From Pseudomonas sp. DG56-2 (lineage in GTDB: Bacteria; Pseudomonadota; Gammaproteobacteria; Pseudomonadales; Pseudomonadaceae): a stretch of DNA of 64,000 bases. Position 1 is the stretch's first letter; each line of letters begins with the position of its first letter. The notes under the pieces are model-generated. The model did no database searches, was not told the origin of the DNA, and saw nothing but the letters and a program-made list of their open reading frames with translations. This document shows, piece by piece, positions 37,271 to 45,728 of the stretch. A program made the translations under genes and the position numbers. Location: contig NZ_CP032311.1 of NCBI RefSeq assembly GCF_004803755.1, positions 1,876,501 through 1,940,500 on the forward strand, in the 5' to 3' direction.

Positions 37271-37888
37271 GTGGAAATTGCCTGTCTCGACCTGGAAGGC
37301 GTATTGGTCCCGGAGATCTGGATCGCCTTTGCGGAAAAAACCGGAATCGAATCGTTGCGGGCTACCACCCGTGATATTCCCGATTACGACGTGCTGATGA
37401 AGCAGCGCCTGCGCATTCTTGATGAGCATGGCCTGAAGCTTTCCGATATCCAGGCGGTAATCGCCACACTCAAGCCTTTGGATGGCGCTATCGAATTCGT
37501 CGACTGGCTGCGCGAGCGCTTCCAGGTGGTGATCCTTTCCGACACTTTCTACGAGTTCTCCCAGCCGCTGATGCGTCAGCTGGGCTTTCCGACCTTGCTG
37601 TGCCATCGTCTGCTTACCGACGAAACCGACCGGGTGACTGGCTACCAGTTGCGTCAGAAGGACCCCAAGCGCCAGTCGGTGCTGGCCTTCAAGAGCCTTT
37701 ACTATCGTGTGATCGCCGCGGGCGATTCGTACAACGACACCACCATGCTGGGCGAAGCCGATGCCGGAATTCTGTTCCACGCACCGGAGAATGTGATTCG
37801 CGAGTTCCCGCAGTTTCCGGCGGTGCATGATTTCGAGGCGTTGAAGAAAGAGTTCATCAAGGCTTCCAATCGGTCGTTGAGTCTGTAG
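37271..37888 (+). CDS. thrH: ThrH, phosphoserine phosphatase / phosphoserine:homoserine phosphotransferase
   Basis: 205 residues, the size of ThrH. It is a HAD-superfamily enzyme; motif I is CLDLEGVLVPE with DxE instead of the usual DxD, as known for ThrH. Motif II is ILSDTFYEF, the Lys of motif III is in QKDPKRQSV, and motif IV is AAGDSYNDTTML. It hydrolyses phosphoserine and can transfer phosphate to homoserine. The start is a GTG with GAGGAG 7 nt upstream. An inverted REP-like pair follows the gene. Confidence 0.95.
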   Translation: MEIACLDLEGVLVPEIWIAFAEKTGIESLRATTRDIPDYDVLMKQRLRILDEHGLKLSDIQAVIATLKPLDGAIEFVDWLRERFQVVILSDTFYEFSQPLMRQLGFPTLLCHRLLTDETDRVTGYQLRQKDPKRQSVLAFKSLYYRVIAAGDSYNDTTMLGEADAGILFHAPENVIREFPQFPAVHDFEALKKEFIKASNRSLSL

Positions 37889-37898
37889 CGGCCTGACC

Positions 37899-37947
37899 GC
37901 GGTGCAAGCGCGCTCCCACCGTCTGAGTGGACGCACGCTTGCCCCGC
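37899..37947. repeat. REP-like inverted doublet between thrH and pabB
   Basis: Arms 37899-37919 and 37927-37947 are reverse complements at 17 of 21 positions. The core GCAAGCG and the flanking CCCCGCGAT word are shared with the other REP-like pairs in this window. It lies between convergent genes. Confidence 0.65.
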
Positions 37948-37955
37948 GATGCTCG

Positions 37956-39299
37956 CTACAGGCTTTGCAGCGTATCGAGCAGTACCTTCACTTTGGTAAT
38001 CGATTCTTCGTATTCCGCCTGCCATTGCGAATCGGCGACCACTGCGCCACCGCCCCAGCAGCTCACCTGTCCATCCTTGACCAGCAAGCTGCGAATGGCG
38101 ATGGAGCTGTCCATCTCGCCGCGCACGTCCACATACAGCAATGACCCGCAATACAGTGCCCTGCGGCTGGGTTCGAGCTCATCGATGATCTGCATGGCGC
38201 GAATTTTTGGCGCCCCGGTGATCGAGCCTCCAGGAAAGCTGTCGGCGATCAGGTCCAGCGCATCCTTGCCGCTGGCCAGTTGGCCGGTGACGCTGCTGAC
38301 CAGGTGATGCACGTTGGGGTAGCTTTCCAGGCTGAACAGTTCAGGTACCTTCACCGAGCCAATCTTGCAAGTGCGTCCCAGATCGTTGCGCAGCAAATCG
38401 ACAATCATCAGGTTTTCGGCGCGGTCCTTGGTGCTGGCCAGTAGCTCAGCCCCGTTGCGTGCATCTTGCTCGGCATCCGCACTGCGCGGGCGGGTGCCCT
38501 TGATGGGTCGGGTTTCGACCCGGCCATTGCTGACCTGGATAAAACGTTCAGGCGAGAAACTCAGCAGGGCGCTGCCATCGGCCAGCAGTTGGAAACCGGA
38601 GAAAGGCGTAGGGCAGGCGCGGCGCACGGCCTGATAGGCATGCCAGGGGTCGCCCTGGCACGGCGCACGGAATCGTTGCGTGAGGTTGATCTGGTAGCAG
38701 TCGCCCGCATGGATGTATGCCTGTACCCGGTCAAAGGACTGGCGATAGGCCTCGGCGCTGATATCGCCGCGCATCGGTGCCATTAGCGAGAACTGCGCTT
38801 CGGCGGCCGGTGCCGGGGATTCAAACAGGCTGATCAGACGCTGGCGCTCGTCCTCGGCCAACTGCGGGTGGAACAGCAATTGCGTACGCCCATGCAGATG
38901 ATCGCTGATAAGGGCCCAGGCATAGAGCCCAAGGCAGGCATCGGCCAGGCCCAGGTCGTCGGCTGCAAGGCTGGGTAGCTGCTCCAAGCGTCGTCCGAAG
39001 TCATAGCTCAGGTAGCCGATCAGGCCACCGGCAAAGGGTAGTTCGCTGTTGTCTGGCAACTCTGCCCGGCCCAGTTGTTCAAGGCTGATGCGCAGGCGTT
39101 GCAGGTAAGCCTTGCCGCCTTCGTCTGGCGCGGGCGCCAGGGTTTGCACGGGCCAGGCGCTGAGCAGGTCAAAGCGCCCGCGTTCGGCGTTCGGTCGAGC
39201 GCTGTCGAGCAGTACCGCGCCAGGTGCCTGGCGGATGCGCGCAAAGTAGGCCGCAGGGTCGGCCAGGTAGGGCAGGGGGTGAAGCGTACAGGTCGGCAT
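37956..39299 (-). CDS. pabB: PabB, aminodeoxychorismate synthase component I
   Basis: 447 residues, matching PabB. It converts chorismate plus ammonia to 4-amino-4-deoxychorismate for folate synthesis. The chorismate-binding domain (about 180-440) shows RVQAYIHAGDCYQINLTQRF, LLSFSPERFI, RPIKGTRPRS with the catalytic Lys, ENLMIVDLLRNDLGR and FPGGSITGAPKIRAMQIID. The N-terminal half includes GGLIGYLSYDFGR. The glutamine amidotransferase partner PabA is not in this window. Monocistronic on the minus strand. Confidence 0.95.
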   Translation of the reverse strand: MPTCTLHPLPYLADPAAYFARIRQAPGAVLLDSARPNAERGRFDLLSAWPVQTLAPAPDEGGKAYLQRLRISLEQLGRAELPDNSELPFAGGLIGYLSYDFGRRLEQLPSLAADDLGLADACLGLYAWALISDHLHGRTQLLFHPQLAEDERQRLISLFESPAPAAEAQFSLMAPMRGDISAEAYRQSFDRVQAYIHAGDCYQINLTQRFRAPCQGDPWHAYQAVRRACPTPFSGFQLLADGSALLSFSPERFIQVSNGRVETRPIKGTRPRSADAEQDARNGAELLASTKDRAENLMIVDLLRNDLGRTCKIGSVKVPELFSLESYPNVHHLVSSVTGQLASGKDALDLIADSFPGGSITGAPKIRAMQIIDELEPSRRALYCGSLLYVDVRGEMDSSIAIRSLLVKDGQVSCWGGGAVVADSQWQAEYEESITKVKVLLDTLQSL

Positions 39300-39428
39300 G
39301 CAAGTGAACAGCTAAGAATGCGGGGGAGCGATTGTAGTCCCGTGCAGGTATGGCGCCTAGCGTTGAACGCCCTTAAGTGCCCGACGTGCGTCAACCAGGG
39401 CCGGTTGGCGCACGGCGGATGGATGCAC

Positions 39429-40409
39429 TCAGTTCGACGGTATGTGGCCAAAGAGCTCCTGGGCGAAGCGTACACGCTCCTCGGGAGACTCCTGGCGACC
39501 GTCTTTGGCCAGTTGTTCCAGGTGCGCTTCTACCGCGTGGGTGCGCGTGGTCAGGCCGCAGTCGTTGGCGATCTGGATGTTCAGGCCAGGACGGGCGTTG
39601 AGTTCGAGAATCAACGGGCCCTTTTCCTGGTCGAGTACCATGTCGACACCGATATAGCCCAGGCCGCAAAGCTCGTAGCAACCGGCGGCCAGCTTCATGA
39701 AGCCGTCCCAGTTCGGCAGTTGCACGCCGTCCACCGCGTTGGTGGTGTCCGGGTGCTTGCTGATGATGTTGTTCAGCCAAGTACCCCGCAGGGTCACGCC
39801 CGTAGCCAGGTCGACACCCACGCCGATGGCACCCTGGTGCAGGTTGGCCTTGCCGCCCGACTGGCGGGTCGGCAGGCGTAACATGGCCATGACCGGGTAG
39901 CCCATCAGCACGATGATGCGGATGTCCGGTACACCTTCGTAGCTGATGCTCTTGAAGATCTGGTCGGGGGTGACCCGGTACTCGATCAGGGCGCGGTCGC
40001 GATGACCGCCCAGGGAGTACAGGCCGGTGAGGATGCTGGAAATCTGGTGCTCGATTTCCTCGTGGCTGATGATCTTGCCCGACACCGTGCGATAGCGGTC
40101 CTCGAAGCGATCGGCTACCACCAGGATGCCGTCACCGCCGGCGCCCTGGGCGGGCTTGACCACGAAGTCGCTGCGCCCACCGATGATTTCGCCAAGTTTG
40201 TCGATCTCTTTCTCGGTCGAGATGATGCCGTACATTTCCGGCACATGGATGCCGGCCTGGATCGCACGCTCCTTGGTGATGATCTTGTCATCGACAATCG
40301 GGTACAAGTGGCGCTTGTTGTACTTGAGGACATAGTCCGCATTGCGCCGATTGATACCCATGATGCCCCGGGCCTCCAGGGCTTTCCAGGTTTTCCAGAG
40401 ACCGAACAT
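39429..40409 (-). CDS. RimK-like ATP-grasp ligase (alpha-L-glutamate ligase-like)
   Basis: 326 residues. An ATP-grasp fold is visible: NRRNADYVLKYNKRHLYPIV near the N-terminus, FVVKPAQGAGGDGILVV (nucleotide-binding, about 106-122), GGKANLHQGAIGVGVDL and the metal and ATP segment GVDMVLDQEKGPLILELNAR. Proteins of this type join an amino acid, often glutamate, to a carboxylate. It is the last gene of a three-gene operon with an inactive-transglutaminase 7TM protein (one-base TGATG overlap) and a retropepsin-like protein. The acceptor is unknown. Confidence 0.88.
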   Translation of the reverse strand: MFGLWKTWKALEARGIMGINRRNADYVLKYNKRHLYPIVDDKIITKERAIQAGIHVPEMYGIISTEKEIDKLGEIIGGRSDFVVKPAQGAGGDGILVVADRFEDRYRTVSGKIISHEEIEHQISSILTGLYSLGGHRDRALIEYRVTPDQIFKSISYEGVPDIRIIVLMGYPVMAMLRLPTRQSGGKANLHQGAIGVGVDLATGVTLRGTWLNNIISKHPDTTNAVDGVQLPNWDGFMKLAAGCYELCGLGYIGVDMVLDQEKGPLILELNARPGLNIQIANDCGLTTRTHAVEAHLEQLAKDGRQESPEERVRFAQELFGHIPSN

Positions 40410-41941
40410 CAGGCGTCAGCCTTCACGAAAGCTTTGAAACGTACCAGCTCCGTCAGGCGGTAGCCGCGGTAGCGACCCATTGCCAGCATGAAGCCAACCA
40501 GAATCAGCAGTACGGCCGGGAAGGTGAAGACGAAGTACACAAGCTCCGGCACGCTCATCAGCAGGTGGGCAATCGAGGCGGCGAACAGGGTGCCGATGGC
40601 AACTTTCATGGCATGGCCACCACCACGCTCTTCCCAGGTGATCGACAGGCGCTCGATGGTCATGGTCAGGATCACCATCGGGAACAGCGCCACAGACAGG
40701 CCGCGCTCCAGGCCCAGCTTGTGGCTGAACAGGCTGATGGCGGCGATCAGCACCACGACGAAGGTCAACACCACCGACAGGCGCGGCAGCATTTGCAGCT
40801 TGAGGTGTTCCAGATAGGAGCGTAGCGACAGCCCGAGCGCGGTAATCACTGTGAACAGGATGATGCCGAAGCCCAACTGCGTTTCACGGAAAGCCAGGGC
40901 GATCAGCACCGGGGTAAAGGTTCCCAGGGTCTGCAGGCCGATCAGGTTGCGCAGCACCAGGATCACCAGAACGCCGATCGGGATCATGACCATGATCATG
41001 AAGGTCTGCTGGGTTTGCAGCGGCAGGCCGTAGAGCGAGTATTCGAGGAAGTCGGCGTCGGTGTTCTCATCAGTCAGCTTGGCCAGGCGGATGGCGTTCA
41101 TCTCGCTGTTGTTCAGGCTGAAGCTGACATTGGCTTTTTTGCCGCCATCGACGGTGATCAGATTGTCATCACCGGTCCACCACAGCAGGCGGTCGGTTGG
41201 TAGGCCTTGCTCGCCGGTATCCGGATTGAAGTACAGCCAGTCGGTGCCATTGAAGCTGCGCAACCACAGTTCAGGGGTTTGCGGTTGGTCGGCCACCAGG
41301 CGAATGGTGTGGACTTTTTCGACCGGGACGTGCGCGATCGACAGCAGCAGGTCGATGACCTTGGCTTTGTTCAGGGACGAGGTGTCGCCTGCCAGCAGCA
41401 ACTTGACGTTATCGTCATTGAGGTTGTTGACCCGCTTGATGGTCTCGCTGACAAAGGTCTCGACGTCGGCAGAGTGCTGGCGAATGGGGGCCATCAATGC
41501 TTCGGCGGCGATTTTTTCCGGGCCTTCCACGGCCAGGCTGTCGCGGAAAGTCGGGCCCTTGATCTTGGCTTTTTCGGTGCTGTAGCGCTTGGTCAGCACC
41601 AGGCGGTAGTACAGGGTCTGATTGCCGCTGGCGCGGCGGGCCGACCAGGTTACCTTGCGGTTGCCGTCGACACGGTTGACGCTGACGCCATAGTTGTTGG
41701 AAATGAAGCTCTCATTGAGGCTGACATAGTCATGGCTCAACGGGGGCACGAACATCTGTACCTTGACCGGGTCCTTGGGGTTGGCGACGAACTCGACCTT
41801 GGCGTCGATGTTCCACAGATCGTCGGTCTCGTCTTCGGTCACCGGGATCCCGAGAAAGAAGATCTGGTAGGCCGTGACAATGATGCCCAGCAGCACCAGT
41901 ACGGTGATCAGGACTTTCAGATGAAGGGTAAGAGAGCGCAT
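40409..41941 (-). CDS. Inactive transglutaminase-domain protein fused to 7 transmembrane helices
   Basis: 510 residues. One N-terminal helix (about 8-30) precedes a periplasmic part of roughly 210 residues with a transglutaminase-like domain, in which WLYFNPDTGEQGLP is visible but no clear Cys-His-Asp triad (the region has no cysteine). Seven hydrophobic helices follow (about 310-500; MIMVMIPIGVLVILVLRNLI begins the set). A scaffold, sensor or transporter role is more likely than catalysis. The gene is 5 bp after the retropepsin gene and overlaps the ligase gene by one base. Confidence 0.88.
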   Translation of the reverse strand: MRSLTLHLKVLITVLVLLGIIVTAYQIFFLGIPVTEDETDDLWNIDAKVEFVANPKDPVKVQMFVPPLSHDYVSLNESFISNNYGVSVNRVDGNRKVTWSARRASGNQTLYYRLVLTKRYSTEKAKIKGPTFRDSLAVEGPEKIAAEALMAPIRQHSADVETFVSETIKRVNNLNDDNVKLLLAGDTSSLNKAKVIDLLLSIAHVPVEKVHTIRLVADQPQTPELWLRSFNGTDWLYFNPDTGEQGLPTDRLLWWTGDDNLITVDGGKKANVSFSLNNSEMNAIRLAKLTDENTDADFLEYSLYGLPLQTQQTFMIMVMIPIGVLVILVLRNLIGLQTLGTFTPVLIALAFRETQLGFGIILFTVITALGLSLRSYLEHLKLQMLPRLSVVLTFVVVLIAAISLFSHKLGLERGLSVALFPMVILTMTIERLSITWEERGGGHAMKVAIGTLFAASIAHLLMSVPELVYFVFTFPAVLLILVGFMLAMGRYRGYRLTELVRFKAFVKADA

Positions 41942-41946
41942 CGGGA

Positions 41947-42483
41947 TTACTCTGCGGTTTGAGCGTCAGGGGCGCAGGCAGGTTTGCCGGCCGCGTATTT
42001 AAGGCTTGGGTCGACCAGTGCATCAAAGTGCTTCAGCGCCTCGGAGCCAATCAGCAGCGGGTACTGGAAAGCACTACGGTCGGTCAGGTTCACTTCGATC
42101 ACGCGTTTGGCCGTCCCCATGCAGATGTTCATTTCGATAACCGGGCGGGCAGTGTAGGCCTTGCCTTCATCCGGGTTGTAATCGCCGGCACGTCGCTTGA
42201 TCTTGCTGACACGGGCCAGAGGCCGTTCTATCGGATGCGCGTGGGCTGCGTCAATTGCCAGGTAGAAGCGTACCCAGGATTCGCCATTGCGCTTGAAGCG
42301 CTTTATGTCGCGGGCGCTGAGCGAGGCGGTCTTGGCACCGGTATCGAGCTTGGCGGCAACCTCCAGGTCGATATCGGCAAGACGGGCGTATTCATTAAGA
42401 CCGTACACGGTCTTTTCCGCGGCCTGGCCGAGGGCAGGCAACAAAAACAGGCTGAGCAACAGTGGGAGGGGCGTAAGTCTCAT
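41947..42483 (-). CDS. Retropepsin-like periplasmic protein (PF05618, 'ATP-dependent zinc protease' family)
   Basis: 178 residues from the ATG at 42483 (AGGATTT upstream); the longer frame to 42525 is not supported. A signal peptide (MRLTPLPLLLSLFLLPALGQ) precedes a domain with the retropepsin motif AAKLDTGAKTASLSA, i.e. the D-T-G-A active-site triplet of aspartic proteases that act as dimers, and a later PLLIGSEAL resembling the hydrophobic-hydrophobic-Gly element. Databases call the family an ATP-dependent zinc protease, but no zinc or ATP motif is visible. First gene of the 7TM/ATP-grasp operon. Confidence 0.86.
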   Translation of the reverse strand: MRLTPLPLLLSLFLLPALGQAAEKTVYGLNEYARLADIDLEVAAKLDTGAKTASLSARDIKRFKRNGESWVRFYLAIDAAHAHPIERPLARVSKIKRRAGDYNPDEGKAYTARPVIEMNICMGTAKRVIEVNLTDRSAFQYPLLIGSEALKHFDALVDPSLKYAAGKPACAPDAQTAE

Positions 42484-42691
42484 AAATCCTGGCGCGGTGC
42501 TGTGCGATGTTTGGGTCAAGGCCACTGGCAGTTCTGCGCAAGCTTCCTCGTTTATCTGCCATCACCACAAAATGATGGCAAGCACACTATTCATGCCCTG
42601 TGTGGGGGCGCGGCATTCTATCACGCTGGTGTGCTGGCGCCAGCGGCTGGACTCTGACAACAGCAGGGGCGGTGAGTTTCGTTCTTAGACG

Positions 42692-42778
42692 ATTGTCGAC
42701 AATATTGATTTTGTCTTTGACTATGCCGCTGGATTTGGCTAGTTTTGGCCTCATTGATTTACGAGGTGTCGACAATAT
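42692..42778 (+). promoter_or_regulatory. Promoter with two TGTCGACA operators in front of the prp cluster
   Basis: ATTGTCGACAAT (42692-42703) is a perfect 12-bp palindrome. The related GTGTCGACAATAT begins at 42766 and runs into the start codon at 42777. Between them TTGACT (42717-42722) and TAGTTT (42740-42745) are 17 bp apart, a plausible promoter. The flanking arrangement suggests autorepression by the GntR protein, through looping or cooperative binding, relieved by a methylcitrate-cycle metabolite. Confidence 0.65.
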
Positions 42779-43487
42779 GCTGGATACAGCCCAAGCGCCT
42801 GGCGCAATAGCCGAGGATTCCGAAACACTCTCGGAAAACGTCTTCCGGCGTATCCAGGCGGCCATTGTCAAGGGTGAGATCGCCCCTGGCAGCAAAATCT
42901 CCGAGCCAGAGCTGGCGCGCACCTACGGCATTAGCCGCGGCCCGCTGCGCGAGGCCATCCATCGCCTCGAAGGCCAGCGCCTGTTGGTGCGGGTGCCTCA
43001 TGTCGGTGCGCGGGTGGTTTCGCTAAGCCATGCCGAGCTGATCGAGCTGTACGAGATTCGCGAGTCGCTGGAAGGCATGGCCTGTCGCCTGGCTGCCGAG
43101 CGTATGAGCGTAGCCGAGATCGACGAGCTGCGCCGGGTGCTCGACACCCATGAGCGGGATGCCACCTTCCAGGCTGGGCTGGGCTACTACCAGCAGGAAG
43201 GCGATTACGATTTTCATTACCGGATCATTCAGGGCAGTGGCAACCGCACCTTGGTGCAGATGCTCTGTGGCGAGCTGTATCAACTCGTGCGTATGTACCG
43301 CATCCAGTTCTCCGCCACGCCCAATCGACCACACCAGGCGTTCGCTGAACACCACCGGATTCTCGATGCCATCGCCGACCGTGACGGTGAACTGGCCGAG
43401 CTCTTGATGCGTCGTCACATCGGCGCCTCCAAACGCAATATCGAGCGTCATTACCTGGACGCTACCAGCCCACGAGGTGAGTCATGA
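42777..43487 (+). CDS. GntR-family regulator (FCD) of the methylcitrate cluster
   Basis: 236 residues from the ATG at 42777; the open frame continues upstream through the promoter and operators, so the longer version is not believed. The winged helix (about 20-85; [37 protein letters not shown]) is followed by an FCD domain with metal-binding His residues ([28 protein letters not shown]). It overlaps prpB by 4 nt (ATGA), so it is the first gene of the propionate operon and most likely its repressor, with 2-methylcitrate the probable inducer. Confidence 0.91.
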   Translation: MLDTAQAPGAIAEDSETLSENVFRRIQAAIVKGEIAPGSKISEPELARTYGISRGPLREAIHRLEGQRLLVRVPHVGARVVSLSHAELIELYEIRESLEGMACRLAAERMSVAEIDELRRVLDTHERDATFQAGLGYYQQEGDYDFHYRIIQGSGNRTLVQMLCGELYQLVRMYRIQFSATPNRPHQAFAEHHRILDAIADRDGELAELLMRRHIGASKRNIERHYLDATSPRGES

Positions 43488-44374
43488 GTCAGAAAAGCAG
43501 TCCCGGCCAGCGTTTTCGTGATGCTGTCGCCGCCGAGCACCCGCTGCAGGTCGTCGGTGCGATCAACGCCAACCATGCGTTGCTGGCCAAGCGAGCCGGC
43601 TTCAAGGCGATTTACCTGTCGGGTGGCGGTGTAGCGGCCGGCTCCCTGGGCCTGCCGGATCTTGGTATTACCGGGTTGGATGACGTGCTCACCGACGTGC
43701 GCCGGATCACCGATGTATGTGATCTGCCGCTGCTGGTAGACGTGGACACCGGCTTCGGTTATTCGGCATTCAACGTGGCGCGCACCGTCAAGTCGATGAT
43801 CAAGTTCGGCGCGGCGGCCATCCACATCGAGGACCAGGTTGGCGCCAAGCGCTGTGGCCACCGTCCAAACAAGGAAATCGTCTCTCAGCAAGAGATGGTC
43901 GACCGCATCAAGGCCGCCGTCGATGCCCGTACCGACGACAGCTTCGTGATCATGGCGCGTACTGACGCCCTGGCCGTCGAAGGCCTGGAAGCTGCGTTGG
44001 ACCGTGCCGCGGCCTGCATTGAAGCCGGTGCCGACATGGTCTTCCCGGAAGCCATTACTGAACTTGCCATGTACAAGACCTTCGCTGATCGAGTGAAAGC
44101 GCCGATCCTGGCGAACATCACCGAATTCGGTGCGACCCCTCTGTACACCACCGAAGAGCTTGCTTCGGTCGACGTATCGCTGGTGCTCTACCCGCTGTCG
44201 GCATTCCGCGCCATGAACAAGGCGGCCGAGAATGTCTACACCGCGCTGCGCCGCGATGGCACTCAAAAGAATGTGATCGACACCATGCAGACCCGCATGG
44301 AGCTGTACGACGCCATCAACTACCACGCGTTCGAGCAAAGCCTCGACGCTCTGTTCGCCCAGAAAAAGAACTGA
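43484..44374 (+). CDS. prpB: PrpB, 2-methylisocitrate lyase
   Basis: 296 residues. It splits 2-methylisocitrate into pyruvate and succinate, the last step of the methylcitrate cycle. The isocitrate-lyase-type barrel shows [19 protein letters not shown], the metal site [14 protein letters not shown], the catalytic loop [11 protein letters not shown] and [17 protein letters not shown]. The start overlaps the regulator stop by 4 nt, indicating coupled translation. A small GCGGG-CCTGA-CCCGC hairpin lies just after the gene (44384-44398). Confidence 0.97.
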   Translation: MSQKSSPGQRFRDAVAAEHPLQVVGAINANHALLAKRAGFKAIYLSGGGVAAGSLGLPDLGITGLDDVLTDVRRITDVCDLPLLVDVDTGFGYSAFNVARTVKSMIKFGAAAIHIEDQVGAKRCGHRPNKEIVSQQEMVDRIKAAVDARTDDSFVIMARTDALAVEGLEAALDRAAACIEAGADMVFPEAITELAMYKTFADRVKAPILANITEFGATPLYTTEELASVDVSLVLYPLSAFRAMNKAAENVYTALRRDGTQKNVIDTMQTRMELYDAINYHAFEQSLDALFAQKKN

Positions 44375-44441
44375 ACCGTAGCTGCGGGCCTGACCCGCGA
44401 TTAGCCAAGATTCCATAAAAATTTCAAGAACGGAGAAAGAC

Positions 44442-45569
44442 ATGGCCGAAGCAAAAGTACTCAGTGGTGCCGGCCTGCGTGGTCAAGTGGCCGGGCAAAC
44501 CGCACTGTCTACCGTGGGCCAGGCTGGTGCCGGCCTGACCTATCGTGGTTACGACGTACGTGACCTGGCCGCGGGTGCCGAATTCGAAGAAGTCGCCTAC
44601 CTGCTCCTGTATGGTGAGCTGCCGAGCAAGGTTCAGTTGGCCGAGTACAAAGGCAAGCTCAAAACCCTGCGCGATCTGCCGCAAGCACTCAAAGAAGTGC
44701 TCGAGCGTATCCCGGCTGACGCCCATCCGATGGATGTGATGCGTACCGGTTGCTCGATGCTCGGTACTCTGGAGCCTGAACTGACTTTTGAGCAGCAGCG
44801 CGACAAGACCGACCGTCTGCTGGCACTGTTCCCGGCAGTAATGTGCTACTGGTACCGCTTCAGCCATGACGGCGTGCGTATCAACTGCACCAGCGACGAA
44901 GACACCATCGGTGGCCACTTCCTGCACCTGCTGCATGACAAGAAGCCGAGCGAACTGCACGTCAAGGTGATGAACGTCTCGCTGATTCTTTACGCCGAGC
45001 ACGAATTCAACGCATCGACGTTCACTGCCCGTGTGTGCGCCTCCACCCTGTCTGACTTGTACTCGTGCATCACGGCGGCCATTGGCTCGTTGCGCGGCCC
45101 GCTGCATGGTGGCGCGAACGAAGCGGCAATGGAACTGATCGAGCGTTTCCAGAGTCCGCAGGACGCTGTGGCCGAACTGCTGCAGATGCTCGAGCGCAAA
45201 GACAAGATCATGGGCTTTGGCCATGCCATCTACAAAGAGTCCGACCCACGTAACGAAGTGATCAAGGGCTGGTCGAAGAAGCTCGCTGACGAAGTCGGTG
45301 ACACTGTGCTGTATCCGGTGTCCGAGGCGATCGACAAGACCATGTGGGAGCAGAAGAAGCTGTTCCCCAACGCCGACTTCTACCATGCCTCGGCCTATCA
45401 CTTCATGGGCATTCCAACCAAGCTGTTCACCCCGATCTTCGTCTGCTCGCGCCTGACCGGCTGGGCAGCGCACGTGTTCGAGCAGCGCGCCAACAACCGC
45501 ATCATCCGTCCGAGCGCCGAGTACACCGGCGTCGATCAGCGCAAGTTCGTGCCAATCGAACAACGCTGA
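44442..45569 (+). CDS. prpC: PrpC, 2-methylcitrate synthase
   Basis: 375 residues, the usual length. It condenses propionyl-CoA with oxaloacetate. Citrate-synthase signatures are visible: GLTYRGYDVRDLAA, the His of CSMLGTL and RGPLHGGANEAAMEL (catalytic His), GFGHAIYKESDPRNEVIK (second His) and the C-terminal NNRIIRPSAEYTG. ACGGAGAAAGAC precedes the ATG. A REP-like inverted pair separates it from acnD. Confidence 0.97.
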   Translation: MAEAKVLSGAGLRGQVAGQTALSTVGQAGAGLTYRGYDVRDLAAGAEFEEVAYLLLYGELPSKVQLAEYKGKLKTLRDLPQALKEVLERIPADAHPMDVMRTGCSMLGTLEPELTFEQQRDKTDRLLALFPAVMCYWYRFSHDGVRINCTSDEDTIGGHFLHLLHDKKPSELHVKVMNVSLILYAEHEFNASTFTARVCASTLSDLYSCITAAIGSLRGPLHGGANEAAMELIERFQSPQDAVAELLQMLERKDKIMGFGHAIYKESDPRNEVIKGWSKKLADEVGDTVLYPVSEAIDKTMWEQKKLFPNADFYHASAYHFMGIPTKLFTPIFVCSRLTGWAAHVFEQRANNRIIRPSAEYTGVDQRKFVPIEQR

Positions 45570-45596
45570 GCCTGAGGCAGTAAGCCTGTCAGCGCC

Positions 45597-45671
45597 GGGT
45601 AGGAGCGGGCTTGCCCCACGATTGCGACTTATCCGAGAGGTCGCAGTCGCCGGGCAAGCAAGCTCTCACCC
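45597..45671. repeat. REP-like inverted doublet between prpC and acnD
   Basis: Arms 45597-45628 and 45640-45671 are reverse complements at 25 of 32 positions, with the core AGCGGGCTTGCCCC in the first arm. It lies inside the operon, so it may tune mRNA stability or partial termination between prpC and acnD. Confidence 0.7.
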
Positions 45672-45728
45672 ACGGGCATGCAGACGGCCTGCCAGCCACT
45701 GAATTTACCGTGATTGAGTCCCTGTGCC

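Noticed and set aside
42600..42776. An N-terminal extension of the prp GntR regulator
   Set aside because: It would translate the promoter and operator region; the ATG at 42777 gives a normal-length FCD regulator.
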